A DNA stretch of 64,000 nucleotides from contig OZ023267.1 in the NCBI GenBank assembly GCA_964006375.1, positions 37,583,766-37,647,765 of the forward strand, written 5' to 3'. Position numbers and translations under genes: made by a program. This DNA comes from Tillus elongatus (lineage: Eukaryota; Arthropoda; Insecta; Coleoptera; Cleridae). The notes below the pieces were generated by a model. That model was not told the DNA's origin. It searched no databases and saw only the letters and a list, made by a program, of their open reading frames with translations. Shown here one piece after another: positions 12,436 to 39,220 of the stretch (the first letter of the stretch is position 1; every line of letters begins with the position of its first letter).

Positions 12436-12505
12436 TGCGTCGCGAGGAATGGAACCTGGGCCGCCCGTATGTCAGGCTGGAATTCTACCACTAAACCACG
12501 GATGC
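12436..12505 (-). pseudogene. tRNA-Gly-like pseudogene
   Basis: The reverse complement reads GCATCCGTGGTTTAGTGGTA, then GAATTCCAGCCTGACATACG, then GGCGGCCCAGGTTCCATTCC. The D-arm/A-box region is close to eukaryotic tRNA-Gly(GCC), and a B-box-like GGTTCCATTCC follows. The anticodon triplet reads GAC in place of GCC. The anticodon stem and acceptor stem no longer pair properly. No SINE body or A-rich tail is attached. It could be a dead tRNA gene or a SINE head. Confidence 0.55.
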
Positions 12506-12878
12506 TAGCTAATAAATTGTTTGTTTACGTGGTAGTTGTATAAAAGCGAACTTGCTGCCCCAGGAAATTTTATATTGTATCCCAAAAGTAAATTAAGTAA
12601 ACAGCTAATAAGAGAATTAATTGATTTGTGAGTTGAAACACATTCGACAACTGTTTCGATCGTAGATAACGTCTTATTTTTAAGCTTAAGTTTAGGGATA
12701 AAAGAACAAACTGCTTTTAAATCATTTTAATAGAGATGTGAGCCGATTTCGTTTACAATATTTATTTCGTTCTTTCGTATCTTCTGATATGATATCTACC
12801 AAATTATGATTTGGCAAAAACGTCATATTTTCTTTATAAAAGCGGCAGTTGGATTAGAAACAAACAAACAAAAAAAGA
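12506..12878. other. AT-rich non-coding DNA
   Basis: Nothing recognised. Confidence 0.3.
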
Positions 12879-15488
<2,610 letters not shown>

Positions 15489-15554
<66 letters not shown>

Positions 15555-15645
15555 GGCGCATTGAAAACGAAACAGACCGATTTGCGTCCAGAGAAATTTT
15601 TTAAAGAAACGCTGAAACACGTCAATTTTAATGTTGATTATTATA

Positions 15646-15719
<74 letters not shown>

Positions 15720-15832
15720 ATATAAAAATTGAAACTGACCCCGGATATGGGTTCTAGGGGTCCTAGTCAAAATTCAAAAGTCGGGAATCCCCACTAGTGA
15801 ATTTTTTCACCGAAAATTCACTAAAACTGTTG
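15489..15832. repeat. TA tracts flanking a solo mariner end, then the L remainder
   Basis: (TA)n at 15489-15550 is followed by an 86-bp solo mariner end at 15551-15636 (GGGTGGCGCATTGAAAACG), identical in type to the right end of the neighbouring mariner but inverted. A second (TA)n lies at about 15650-15717. Then comes the left part of the reverse L element (AATTGAAACTGACCCCGG), with its hairpin at 15798-15830. Confidence 0.8.
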
Positions 15833-28089
<12,257 letters not shown>

Positions 28090-28100
<11 letters not shown>

Positions 28101-29395
28101 GCAGTAAGTGCGTTTTGGTAGCGAATTTTCGGTAAATTTGCAGTTTAGCTCCCGAACTCTTTTCAAAAAACTGTTTTCAGAAACCTGCCCAGGGCCCCAC
28201 TGAATCCACAAACCCCAAGAAAAATTTATTGTTCACACCCCCCAAGGAAGTTACGGGAGCAAGAGTGAGTAGGGGTGCATAATAATTTTTTTTAGCTAAA
28301 TTTCATAGAACAAATTCGTTAATGCATTTTTGCATTTTTTGTCGAAATATGATGCGTTTGTAAGAAAAAAATCTGGACGCAGTAAGTGCGTTTTGGTAGC
28401 GAATTTTCGGTAAATTTGCAGTTTAGCTCCCGAACTCTTTTCAAAAAACTGTTTTCAGAAACCTGCCTAGGGCCCCACTGAATCCACAAACCCCAAGAAA
28501 AATTTCTTGTTCACACCCCCCAATGAAGTTACGGGAGCCAGAGTGAGTAGGGGTGCATAATAATTTTTTTTTTAGCTAAATTTCATAGAACAAATTCGTT
28601 AATGCATTTTTGCATTTTTTGTCGAAATATGATGCGTTTGTAAGAAAAAAATCTGGACGCAGTAAGTGCGTTTTGGTAGCGAATTTTCGGTAAATTTGCA
28701 GTTTAGCTCCCGAACGCTTTTCAAAAAAACTGTTTTCAGAAACCTGCCTAGGCCCCCACCCACTTGGATCCAAAAACCCCAAGGAAAATTTCTTGTTCAC
28801 ACTCCCCAAGGAAGTTACGGGACCAGGAGTGAGTAGGGGTGTATAATTTTTTTTAGCTAATTTTAGTAGAACACATTCGTTTATGCATTTTTGCATTTTT
28901 TGTCGAAATATGATGTGTTTGTAAGAAAAAAATCTGGACGCAGTAAGTGCGTTTTGGTAGCGAATTTTCGGTAAATTTGCAGTTTAGCTCCCGAACGTTT
29001 TTCAAAAAACAGTTTTCAGAAACCTGCCCCCATCCCCCCCAATGGATCCACAAACCCCAATAAAAATTTCTTGTTCACACCCCCCAAGGAAGTTACGGGA
29101 CCATGAGTGAGTAGGGGTGCTGAGCGGGGTAGGTAGTAAAAAGGAAATATGAGCAGAAAATTCGAATAAAGCGGGCTTGAAATCTGCTTTTTCACATCTT
29201 GAAGCCATATCCCCCTTAAACCCTGCCTACCCCGCACACCACCCCTATTCACTCCCAGTCCCATAACTTTCTTGGGGGTGTGAACAAGAAATTTTTCTTG
29301 TAGTTTGTGCATCCAGGTGGGGTCCTAGTAATGTTTCTGAAAACAATTTGTTGAAAAGCGTTTGGGAGATAATCTGCAATTTTACCAAGATTTCA
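28090..29395. repeat. F-type tandem array, ~280-bp period
   Basis: S-end/F-start junctions (CTGGACGCAGTAAGTGCG, then GCAGTTTAGCTCCCGAAC) recur with the GGAC at 28097, 28375, 28655 and 28936, giving periods of 278, 280 and 281 bp. Each unit carries ACCCCCCAAGGAAGTTACGG or a close variant and GAGTGAGTAGGGGTG. The last unit continues into the fuller F sequence (GTAGGTAGTAAAAAGGAAAT, then an inverted half) and ends with an inverted F terminus near 29360-29390. Confidence 0.85.
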
Positions 29396-29636
29396 TTAAA
29401 TCCTTCAAATTTCAATAACTCAATTTGCTATTAACGTAAGCTTTGTTGGATAGAAAACCAACATTTAGGTTTATTTTCGGAAAATTTTTGTATATTTTCA
29501 AACCATAAGTAATTTTGATAAAAAATATACTGGTAACCAAATTTAATGCCTGCTTTCTTAAAAAAGACACACATATTTGCTATTAAAAACATTTAAATAA
29601 AAATTCACTACCATAACGCACTTGCTGCGTCCAGCT
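29391..29636 (-). repeat. S element, partial copy
   Basis: S interior (CAATTTGCTATTAACG, TTTGTTGGATAGAAAACC) and one terminus (CCATAACGCACTTGCTGCGT, about 29613-29632). The other terminus is absent. Confidence 0.6.
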
Positions 29637-29689
29637 TTTATTTAATTTTTGTTTCTTCAAATTTTCTAAATAATAACACAAAATAATTA

Positions 29690-29915
29690 AGATTGATTCG
29701 ATAACGCCATTATTGAGGATAAACACGCGAAAAAATGACATTCTGGAAATGTTTTTTCTTCATGTGGGGGGTCAAAATACCTTAAAATTTAACAATTGTC
29801 ATTTTGTTCATAAAACTGTCAATATCTTGAAAACCGTAAACTTTTTCATATGATCATATAGCGTTTTTCTGAAAGGGCTTGAGCTAGCCTATCTTGGTGT
29901 GACGTTGACACCCTG

Positions 29916-29947
<32 letters not shown>

Positions 29948-29957
29948 TGTATGTATG

Positions 29958-30026
<69 letters not shown>

Positions 30027-30135
30027 ATATAAAAATCGAAAATGACCCTGTATGTGGGTTCTAGGGGGCCTAGTTCGCGCTCACTTTCAAAATTGAAAAG
30101 TCGGGATCTCCTCATTAGTGACTTTTAATGAATTT
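29690..30135. repeat. T module, (TATG)n/(TA)n tract and L start
   Basis: A sixth T module (29690-29919) ends GACACCCTGTATATG and runs into about ten TATG repeats (29917-29963) and (TA)n (29964-30023). Then comes the reverse 5' part of an L element (GGATCTCCTCATTAGTGAC). Confidence 0.7.
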
Positions 30136-30860
<725 letters not shown>

Positions 30861-31555
30861 TTTTGAAAATTCACTAATATAATTGTTCAAATGGCCGCAT
30901 TACATTGTGATCCATTTGAGAATAATACTTTGTAACACCTCGGGACAAATTTGAAGGTGAACTGGTCAACGGATGCCTCCAAAACCGGCGTACACGACCA
31001 CGCAGAAACAAAACAAAAACAAAAACCACAAGCTAATTATAATGCAGTAATGTAACTACACTAATTATCTATTAAATTTACCTCTCATTACTCCAACATA
31101 ACTTTTTGTTGCCCTTTTCAAACACACTTTATATACTTGGAAAATTTCTCACTTGAACATTTTGCAAAGAAAGTTTTTTGCAGATTTAAGACACATGATA
31201 TGCAATGTTTTCTGCTACCGCCAACGATACTGCTGATACAGAAGACGTGCATTCACAGACTGCTGCTGGCCCATTACATTATTGACCAGGTTGGTTGCTC
31301 CCCTTGAAACTAGCAGGTGCCCTGTCTAAGTGTTGTGTATGTGTGGGTGTGTGTGTGTGTGTGTATGCGAGAGTGTATTTGAGTGTGTGTGTGTGTATGT
31401 GTTTGTATGGCAAAGTAGACTGTGAATATTATGGAAGGGAATCGAACCCATAGAAATAATAAAACACCTTCACTTTCACCGTTAAAGCTTTGAGAAAATG
31501 TATACTATTCCAAACAATTAAAGATGTTTATAGCAAATATTATGCTTATTAAGCT
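30861..31555. other. Non-coding DNA with an imperfect GT-rich microsatellite
   Basis: No gene. A GT-rich stretch lies at about 31333-31408, with ATGTGTGGGTGTGTGTGTGT and interruptions. Confidence 0.4.
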
Positions 31556-31675
31556 TTTAGTGAATTTTATTTTAAAAAATCACTAATGGGGAGATCCCGA
31601 CTTTTGAATTTTGAAAAAATTTCTACAAATGAGGCTAATTAGGACCCATAGAACACATATCCGGGGTCAGTTTCG

Positions 31676-31756
<81 letters not shown>
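31556..31756 (+). repeat. L element 5' part with TA tract (31678-31761)
   Basis: Hairpin at 31557-31590, GACTTTTGAATTTTGAAAAA, ATATCCGGGGTCAGTTTCG, then (TA)n that runs to the outer end of the Tc1 element. The L 3' half reappears only beyond the Tc1, after 33425. Confidence 0.7.
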
Positions 31757-31765
<9 letters not shown>

Positions 31766-33273
31766 CCCTAACAACTATATGTTGGGACAAGCTAATATTT
31801 CCGAAATAATACAACGGCTTTTCCAAACGACTGAATTATTTACTTTTTACTTTTAAATACAAACATAACAATATATCCTAGACCATTTAAAAATGTTTCT
31901 ATGATTTGGTAAAGCAATCAACATTAGCAGTGGAGTACTTTGTCACTTAAGGTTCAAATTAACTGACAACTAAATGTTTGGACAACTTGAGAATAAAGCT
32001 AAATTTAATATGGGGTCACATCACCTTTAGCTTTAACAACTGCTTGGACTCTTGCAGGCATTGTATTGACCAAAGATTGACACATTTCAACAGAAAAATT
32101 GTCCCAGATTTCTTGTAGTTTTGTTCGTAAATCAGCTATTGTACGTTGAGGGTGGTTTCTTAAATACTGCTTCATTTTATGCCATAGGGTTTCTATTACA
32201 TTTAAATCCGGACTGCTAGCTGGATGGGATAAAACCTTTACATTATTGTCACCAAACCAGTTTTTGGTTGATTTTGCCGAATGGCATGATGCTCCATCTT
32301 GTTGAAATATGAAATCATTGTCGGGAAACAATTTTTGAATACTAGGCAAGTGTGGTTTGAAGTATCTCTTGATATTTTTGGGCATTTACAGTGCCCTTTA
32401 TAAATTTAAAAAAACCTAAACCCCTTGCCGACATGCAGCCCCACACCATAATTCCCTTTGGGAACTTAACAACTCTTTTCAAGCAATCTTTATGGAAGGT
32501 TTCTGTTTTATTCCATATTACTCATTTACGGTGGTTTCCAACGCAAACATCAAATTTAGCCTCATCACTAAATACTATTTTATTCCACTCATTTTCTCTC
32601 CAGAGTAGTTTAGATCTTGCCCAATTATATCGGTTTTTCTTCTGAACTTCTGTTAACAGCGGCTTTTCTTTTGCCTAAATAAGACATTTTATGAGACTTT
32701 TGATACTGTATGAACCATTCAAAAGTAAACTTACCTTGTAAAATCCCAGACCGCATTTACGCATGTATTTTCGACAACATTCCTTAGATATATTTAATCC
32801 AGTTACCGTGTTCCATTTAGCAGTTATTTCTCGAAGGGTGCTTCTTCTTGACGACTTGCATATTTTGACTAAATTTCGCAAATCTCTTTCAGAAACGAGT
32901 TGCGGTCTTCCCGAACTTCTGCCCCGAACATCCACATTAGCAGACTCACTGAATTTTTTTATTATATTGTACACTGTAGATTTCGAAATAGTTAAATCAC
33001 TAGCAATTTTACGCATTGTTTTACCCTTATGGTATTGATGAATAATAATTTCACGTAATTTCTGGTTCGTAGCCTTTTCACGACCCATTATTTTAATTAA
33101 ATCAACAATAAAGTATATTAACAATTACTAACATCACTACTTGACGTTTTACATTAATGGCCAACTGCCAATGGACAAATAAAATAATTTTGGCGTTTAT
33201 ACCAACGCCGTCTAAAACTAATTTAAACATTTTAAGTACCAGATTTGTGCTTGTCCCAACTTTTAGTTGTCAG
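31757..33273 (-). mobile_element. Tc1 (DD34E) element
   Basis: The left outer end (31757-31785, ACAACTATATGTTGGGACAA) matches the right end in reverse complement (33245-33273, ACAACTAAAAGTTGGGACAA). A second copy of the site, ACAACTAAATGTTTGGACAA, lies ~205 bp inside the left end at about 31966. Outer and inner sites of this kind resemble the IR/DR layout of some Tc1-like elements. The left end abuts (TA)n. The transposase pseudogene is on the minus strand. Confidence 0.8.
32005..33088 (-). pseudogene. Tc1 transposase, broken, with a 60-bp intron
   Basis: Translation begins best at ATG 33086-33088 (MGREKATNQKL). It continues through the paired helix-turn-helix region, including MRKIASDLTISKSTVYNII and the linker GRSSGRPQL. 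An intron at 32675-32734 (GTAAGT...TTTAG) restores the Tc1 phrase GLGFYK/AKEKPLLTEVQKK in phase. The catalytic Asp-Asp-Glu are present in VFSDEAKF, FQQDGASCH and NVIETLW, with 34 residues between the last two (DD34E). An in-frame TGA at 32522-32524 and a one-base frameshift near 32385-32420 break it. It ends at 32005. Confidence 0.85.
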
Positions 33274-33355
33274 CAATTCAAAAGTCGGGATCTCCTCATT
33301 AGTGAATTTTTTAAAAGAAAATTCATTAATAAAGCTAAGTCCAAGTTTACGAATT

Positions 33356-33427
<72 letters not shown>

Positions 33428-33740
33428 ACCAATAACTCAAAATATAATGGGCCGATTTTGCTGAAATATGGTAGCTCCCTTCTGTTTGTGAGTGGCTTGG
33501 ATAAGCTCGTTAGCCAGGAAAATCTCACCACGTTTTTCGGGAAAATTTTGGATTTTCTTTCAAAAATGTTGAAATTTTTGTCTCCGAAAATAACAAAGCT
33601 AATTTGTACGTAAGTGTACGTTGTAAAAAGCAAACCAATCACCAAAATGTAGATCTATATGTTATAAGAAAAAAAGTTACAAGCATGTAAAAAAATGTTT
33701 CTTGCAAAATTGATTACCATAACGCACTTGCTGCGTCCAA
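33274..33740. repeat. L element pieces with TA tract (33359-33424)
   Basis: A reversed L 5' part (AAAAGTCGGGATCTCCTCAT, 33279-33298) is followed by (TA)n and then the forward L 3' half (CACCAATAACTCAAAATATA). It closes with CATAACGCACTTGCTGCGTC near 33718. The two halves are in opposite orientation, so this is a rearrangement or two L copies joined at their TA tracts. Confidence 0.65.
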
Positions 33741-34380
33741 ACTTGTTGTCTAATACACCTAGGGCTGTAATAAATGATTTAAAAAACGTTTAGTGTGAGA
33801 AAAAGTATTTTCCTGAAGAGATAAAGTACGAATGATTTTGAGTATAAATAAGCTTGAGAGTTGATGTGGCGTTCTATTGTTATGTGTGTGTGTGTGTATT
33901 GGATATATCTGTTTTTGAATTAAATAGTTATAAGTACTTTGTAGGTGGAGGTATCGTATATGTTTTTCGTGTACATATGTTATCTATTATCAAACCCGAA
34001 ACAAACACAAGTGGCAAGACTTAATTTGTGGGTAGCTTTTGTTTGTAGCATTAGAAATTCGTTTTTTGTAGCATTATTGTATACTGATGTTGCAAATAAA
34101 GGCTTATTATTATTCATATAATTATTGTTACATTTTCGAGTTATCGTAGTTACAAATGTTACAAATATAGGCGCTCTCAGTAGCTCAGCGTGTAGGACAT
34201 CAGCTAAATATACCGTTGGAGAACCCAATTCACAACACATTATTGAAGAGCTGACGATCGTTTCACTTACATGTTTAGCATCATCAGAAGATAAAATATA
34301 ACGATCGTTAGGTTTTTGGAAATGCGTTGTGGTGAATTGGGTTCTCCAAAAGTGTATAGACATTCAGACTGCATTTCTTA
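33741..34380. other. Non-coding DNA with a tRNA-like A-box and an inverted repeat
   Basis: At about 34186-34203 the run CAGTAGCTCAGCGTGTAGG resembles a tRNA A-box and D-arm. About 15 bp on, GGAGAACCCAATTCACAAC (34215-34233) is repeated inverted at about 34329-34348 (GTGGTGAATTGGGTTCTCC), and ACGATCG also pairs. It could be a short fold-back element or a decayed SINE. A GT run lies near 33883-33898. Confidence 0.35.
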
Positions 34381-34659
34381 TCGTAACCTGTCACTTGAAA
34401 ACAATTAATTGTTATTGCTATTGTTATTGTTGTTGGCAAAAATCATACAGTATGTTTATATCGTAGGTTCTAGATCTGTGCCATATTATAACATAACTTA
34501 AAAAGTTGCCTCCGTAACAGTTTGATATCCATTAAGGAACTTTAAATTTTGCTACGTACCAAACAAAAAAAATATTTTTGTTGAAATAGCTTCTCCTTCT
34601 AAAACTGCAGCCATTGCCTTTTATAACCATAAATCCCTACTTCACCGTGATACATTCTT

Positions 34660-34890
34660 TAGGATACATATTTCCCACGGTACTAAAAAATAGCAGGCAG
34701 TAAGGGCTGGTGATGTGGGAGCAAATCGAATACCTGCACCCCCACCCTTCGAAGCAGGTGCAAAATCGGAAGTCACTGTACCATGATGTTAAATACATAT
34801 TAGATTCCTCCCTTTGCTTAAAACTGCATTATGGCGTTGGTGACTGGTTATACCACGAAAATATAATCAAATTGTCTGAAAGTCTTGCAG
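34660..34890 (+). repeat. Decayed SINE tail
   Basis: The stretch AAAACTGCATTATGGCGTTG, followed by GTGACTGGTTATACCACG, aligns with the body of the intact SINE at 51.4-51.7 kb (AAAACTGCTTCCTGGCGTCG, GTGATTGGCCATAGTCGCG). Upstream parts align only loosely. No tRNA-like head or target duplication was found. Confidence 0.4.
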
Positions 34891-34899
34891 TTATACTTT

Positions 34900-35689
34900 A
34901 ATAACAAACTATTTTCCAAACATCATCAGTTACACCACGTAACAAATTTTCGGACAGTGTCTATGGTAAATTGGTATAAGCTGATCCTAAATATACCACT
35001 AATTTATTTGTAGAGTCAGTTACATCAGACAGTACAGAGTGTTACGATTTTACTGGCCATTTAACATATTTTGGGTGAATTTATCAGACAATATAGTAAT
35101 CACGCTAGCAAGGCTATTTTGATAATATATTGCATCAAATTAAACACAAAAATAACATAAATCTAGTTTGGCAAAAAAGGTGGTTTTCAAGTTACATAAC
35201 TTTTAGTACATACTGGCATTTTTATGTATTTACTAAATAAATGTAAATGTTTCTATTCAAAGTATGATAAACAAGTATTGTCTTGAAGCAATGAACATAC
35301 TAAATATACACAAAAGTAGTTCTTTAACATACAAAAAACCTTCTACGTTTTCTTCAGTGCTCAGAAGCTAATCACACATCATATTGCAATCCCATTTGCC
35401 TTAATACCGATTTTACTTAACAAAATATCCAGGTTCAAGACAGACTGTGGCCTTCCAAAAACCCGGTGCCACAAAAATTTTTGTCAGCTGATGTGGCACC
35501 CTCCCAAAGCATCTATAATGGCTTCGGCCACTGTACTGACTGGCGGCCAGCCAGCGGAACTGTTTTAAAGTCGTATCCTCGATAAAAAAGATGGGGCTGC
35601 CAGTTGCTGGACTTACTGTCCCAAACGGTATATATTTCTTAACATTCAATATTAAGATTTATAAAAAACCCATCCCTTATTATCTTAAA
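34900..35689. other. Non-coding stretch with one unassigned 78-codon frame
   Basis: A minus-strand frame at 35413-35649 (RWLAASQYSGRSHYRCFG, then RVPHQLTKIF) is less AT-biased than its surroundings. It matches no family I can name. It may be the end of the adjacent retroelement relic or a chance frame. The rest is AT-rich. Confidence 0.3.
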
Positions 35690-36350
35690 ACCACTTTCGG
35701 ATTATTTTTAAGTTATCCCATGTAGCACTACAGTATAATACGACGGGGTCATCCGCATAACTCATTACTTTTTCTTTACAATTTAAATGTAGAAGATCAT
35801 TCGTGTATACGTTGAAAAAGATTGGTCCCCGTATACTACCCTGTCAGACACCGTATTCAACATCTCGTGCATCACTAAAGATACTGTTTACTTCTACTCT
35901 CTGCTTTCTTCCTGTTAAATAGCTAGTCATAAGTTTCGATGCAGTACCGTGCATTCTAAAATCTTCCAATTTTTGTATGAGTATCTGATGATTAACCGTG
36001 TCAGATGCTTTGGCTGGGTCTACAAAGTGACAAAGGCAGGGCTTACTTGCATCAAGTGCTCTATTAATGTCAGATGTTAAGATTGCGATCCCATTTGCTC
36101 TGACCTACCCGCCCGAAATCTATATTGATCATCTGAAAACAGCTTATGCTCATTGAAAAAGTCGATTACCATTTTTTAATAACCAGTTTAACTAATTTAG
36201 ATACAGTTGTGATCAAAACTATTGGTCTGTAATGATCATATTGAGTATATCACCAGACTCAAATAGAGGCTTTACTATGAGAAGATTCAAATAGGATGGG
36301 AATTCTCCGCCTTCAATAATCTTTGTGTCGCTCCAACTTGTTGATCCAAT
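35690..36350 (-). pseudogene. Reverse transcriptase relic
   Basis: Minus-strand translation in several frames gives RT motifs in order: a VDPAKASDTVNHQ segment (normally AKAFDTV), LTGRKQRVEVNS, a stop-containing GV-QGSIRGPIFFNVYTNDLL, and the catalytic SYADDPVVLY near 35740-35765. The spacing matches a CR1/jockey-like RT palm. Stops and frameshifts are frequent and no endonuclease is seen. It is clearly older than copies A-D. Confidence 0.7.
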
Positions 36351-36428
36351 GCCTTACCTCATCTTCTGTTACATGAATCAAAATATGGTATCAAGACTAT
36401 GGTCAAACAAAGCACGCGTTCTTTTTGT

Positions 36429-36508
<80 letters not shown>
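36351..36508. repeat. TA tract (36429-36508) and flank
   Basis: About 80 bp of (TA)n not flanked by recognisable L sequence. On its right it directly meets the Penelope-like fragment. Confidence 0.6.
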
Positions 36509-36510
<2 letters not shown>

Positions 36511-36605
36511 ATTTTGTGTTGCGTTAATCTATCTTTAAGGACTCTGCTTGTTTGGCCAATGTTTTTTAAATTACAATTACTACATGAAATATACCAGCAG
36601 AGATA
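36509..36605 (-). pseudogene. Penelope-like element: GIY-YIG endonuclease fragment
   Basis: Read on the minus strand, 32 codons give YLCWYISCSNCNLKNIGQTS, followed by RVLKDRLTQHK. The Cys-x2-Cys spacing, IGQT and R-x-L-x2-R-L-x2-H-K fit the endonuclease region of Penelope-like elements, with YIG changed to NIG. Nothing else of the element is seen. It ends at the TA tract. Confidence 0.65.
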
Positions 36606-36623
36606 CTTAGAAATTTCATCATT

Positions 36624-38819
36624 TTTTTTCCTCCCTCAGTGATGGTCTGCGGCCTCGCCGCCCCGATAGCCCTGCAACCTTTGGTTTATTGTGTATACCC
36701 TTAGCCTTTTCTACTCCACCCATTCCAAAATCACTGTGCCTTGAACTAGTCTGCACAGCAATTGGTGGGTTGAGCTATACACTCGCACAAGATGTGCTGG
36801 GCTGATTCCTCCCCCTCGCCAGAGAGTGTGCATGCGAGGTACCCCTCGAACCGCTCAATTTTATGCAGGTGTTTCCTGACGTCCATGTGTCCCGTCAAGA
36901 GACCTGTTGTGTTTCTGAGCTGTCCTCTGCTAAGATTTAGCAGCTCCACAGCTCTCTTTGAACTGGGTTCGTCAATTATTGACTTCCCATGTCTGAGCCC
37001 TGGACAGTCTGCCCAGTACACCTTGTTTTGGTTTCAGACCCAGGACTTAATGGCTCCCCTGGCAGTGCTCTTTGTCACGCCCAGAGCCGGATCTGGTCCC
37101 ATAAATGGTTCTGCTGACCCCCTCTTCGCGAGACAGTCAGCTTCTTCATTGCCTTTGACCCTCGCATGATCCGGCACCCAGATGAGGGTGACCTCATTCT
37201 GCCCAGCCAGGTCGCTCGTCTCATCTCGGCACTCACTCACCAGCCAGGAATTTACCCGTGGGTCACTAAGGCCTTAAGGGCTGCTTGGCTGGCTGTGGCT
37301 ATGAGGATCCGTTTGTTGGTGTAGCCCCTCCTCTTGTTCTCCCGCATGGACTCCGAGGGAAATACTATGACTTACCCTCGGTCCTTCCGAATAAATACCT
37401 GCCCCCGTCCCAAGCTCCCCGCCGGATCCGTCCGTGAACCAGACGAGCGCGTCCCGTGGTATGCCCGGCATCTCCTTCCGCCATGCCTCGCGGTCGGGGA
37501 TTTCCACTGTACAGTGGTTTTCCCTGCAGATTCGCGGCCTCGCAAAGTCTGGGCCCCTGAAGCCTGGGTTAATCTTCAGTTCAGCATTGCAGGTTAGTCT
37601 GTATAGTCCTAGCCCGGCCTCCCCCAAAATAATTAAGTATGTGTGTGTGCGGGATGTGGGGGTGGTGGGGGAGGTCAGATCCAGCAACACCTTCATGGCG
37701 GCTTTTGGGGTTGCAGACATGGCCCTTGTGATACCTAGGCAAGCCAGCCTTTGGATCTTGCCTAGTTTTTGTTTGGCACTGGATTGTATCACCTTAGGCC
37801 ACCAGACCAGTGCTGCGTATGTTAACGATGGTCTGACCACCCTTGTGTACAGCCAGTGGGCCATACTAGGTCTTAGTCCCCACATTTTTCCATATAACCG
37901 CCTAGTGACGGCTAAGGTCATGACTGCCTTACGCAGTATTTTTTCAACGTGACCATTCCAGGTTAGCTTAAATTCCAATACGACCCCAAGATATTTTACC
38001 TCCCTGGCCATTGGAATGTTCCTACCGTATAGAGTGAGGGTTCTGTGGCTCTCACACTTTCTCCTCCTCGTCAACGGTATGACGGTTGTTTTCTCGGGGC
38101 TCACACCGAGTCCTTGACCAACCGTCCACCCTTCCACCACTTTTAGTGCTGTCTGCATGCCCTCCCACACTGACTGTATAACCTTTCCTCGGACTATGAT
38201 GACAATATTGTCCGCATAGCCCTGTACCTCAAACCCCTCTCCCGAGAGCCTCCTCAGCAGGCCGTCCACGACAAGGCACCAGAGCAAGGGAGACAGAACG
38301 CTCCCATGCGAACACCCCGCCGCGACCCCCGCCAGCCGAGTCCCACCCGCGAGTGAGGTGAACACCGCCCTGTCTCTGAGCATGGAACCGATCCACCTGC
38401 AGCAGGTCTCCTCCTATTCCACGCTCACTGACAGCTGCCAGAACCGATCCGAATAAGGTGTTGCTGAAGGCCCCCCTATGTCTAGGAAGGCCCCCAGCGC
38501 CACCTCTATGTTCTCCAGCGTATTCTTCAGTTTCAGCACCAGTTGGTGCAGTGCTGTTTCTGTTGAGAATCCTGCTCTATATGCATATTGTCCGCAGTGT
38601 AGGGGATATGCTTCCAGTACACCGGCCCTAGTGTGCCGGTTGAGCAGTTTTCCACTGATTTTAACAAGAAGGGCATGAGACTTATTGGCCACAGGGACTC
38701 TGCCTGGTCTGTTAGACACACAGGTTTAGGAATGGATACAACCCTGGCCAGTCTCCATGCCCTCGGAATGTACCCCAGAGCCAGGCTGGCCCTCATAATG
38801 AGGGTAAGCACCAGCGCCA

Positions 38820-38880
<61 letters not shown>

Positions 38881-39220
38881 CTGTTGGAGCATGATGAGCA
38901 TTATTCCATCAAATCCCGGGGATTTGTATGGCTTAAAGCTGTTAATAACCCATCTGATTTTGCTCAAGTGATCACCTCTTTAGCGACTGTCCAGTCTACT
39001 TTAGATGCCCGCCTATAAGGCGCCTCTATTTCTGAATGTTTCCAGTCCGGAGGTGATTGGTTTATTATCTGACAGCCAGGGAAGTGTGCCTGGAGTAAAA
39101 TTTCCATAGTTTCCTCCCCCGAACTTGTAAAGCCTGCCGTGGATGTTCTAAGGGAGCCTATGTTGGTCTGAGTGCCCTTGGATAGGATCTTGGGTAGTCG
39201 AGCGCTCTCGAAAGTGTTTT
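36624..39220 (-). pseudogene. I/LOA-like non-LTR retrotransposon ORF2 with RNase H, broken
   Basis: A minus-strand ORF2 fragment read in several frames. It runs from the EN-RT linker (about 39220-38950) through RT (KPYKSPGFDGI, LARVVSIPKP, ALGAFLDI, GSVLSPLLWCLVVDGLL) to RNase H (LVWFTDGSGGELGTG, then HARVKGNEEADCLAKRG) and a C-terminal cysteine region (AQHILCEC). RT followed by RNase H fits the I/LOA/R1 group. The catalytic box reads YADN in place of YADD near 38218, a G-to-A change. Frameshifts occur near 37270, 37030 and 38400. The longest open part is 37274-38383. A (TA)n tract interrupts the RT at 38821-38877. An 8-T run at about 36622-36630 may be the poly(A) tail. Confidence 0.85.
38821..38877. 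repeat. TA tract inside the RT coding region
   Basis: A ~57-bp (TA)n tract sits between codons for MLQQG and LALVLTLIMRASLALGY. It is translated as (IY)n with the frame kept on both sides. The flanks are retrotransposon sequence and not L, so this tract arose separately. Confidence 0.85.

Noticed and set aside
31333..31408. GT-rich tract as regulatory Z-DNA element
   Set aside because: No gene nearby. It is only an imperfect microsatellite.
36792..37169. Plus-strand frames at 36.8-37.2 and 37.4-38.0 kb as host genes
   Set aside because: The minus strand there has RT and RNase H motifs of a retrotransposon, so these are antisense shadows.
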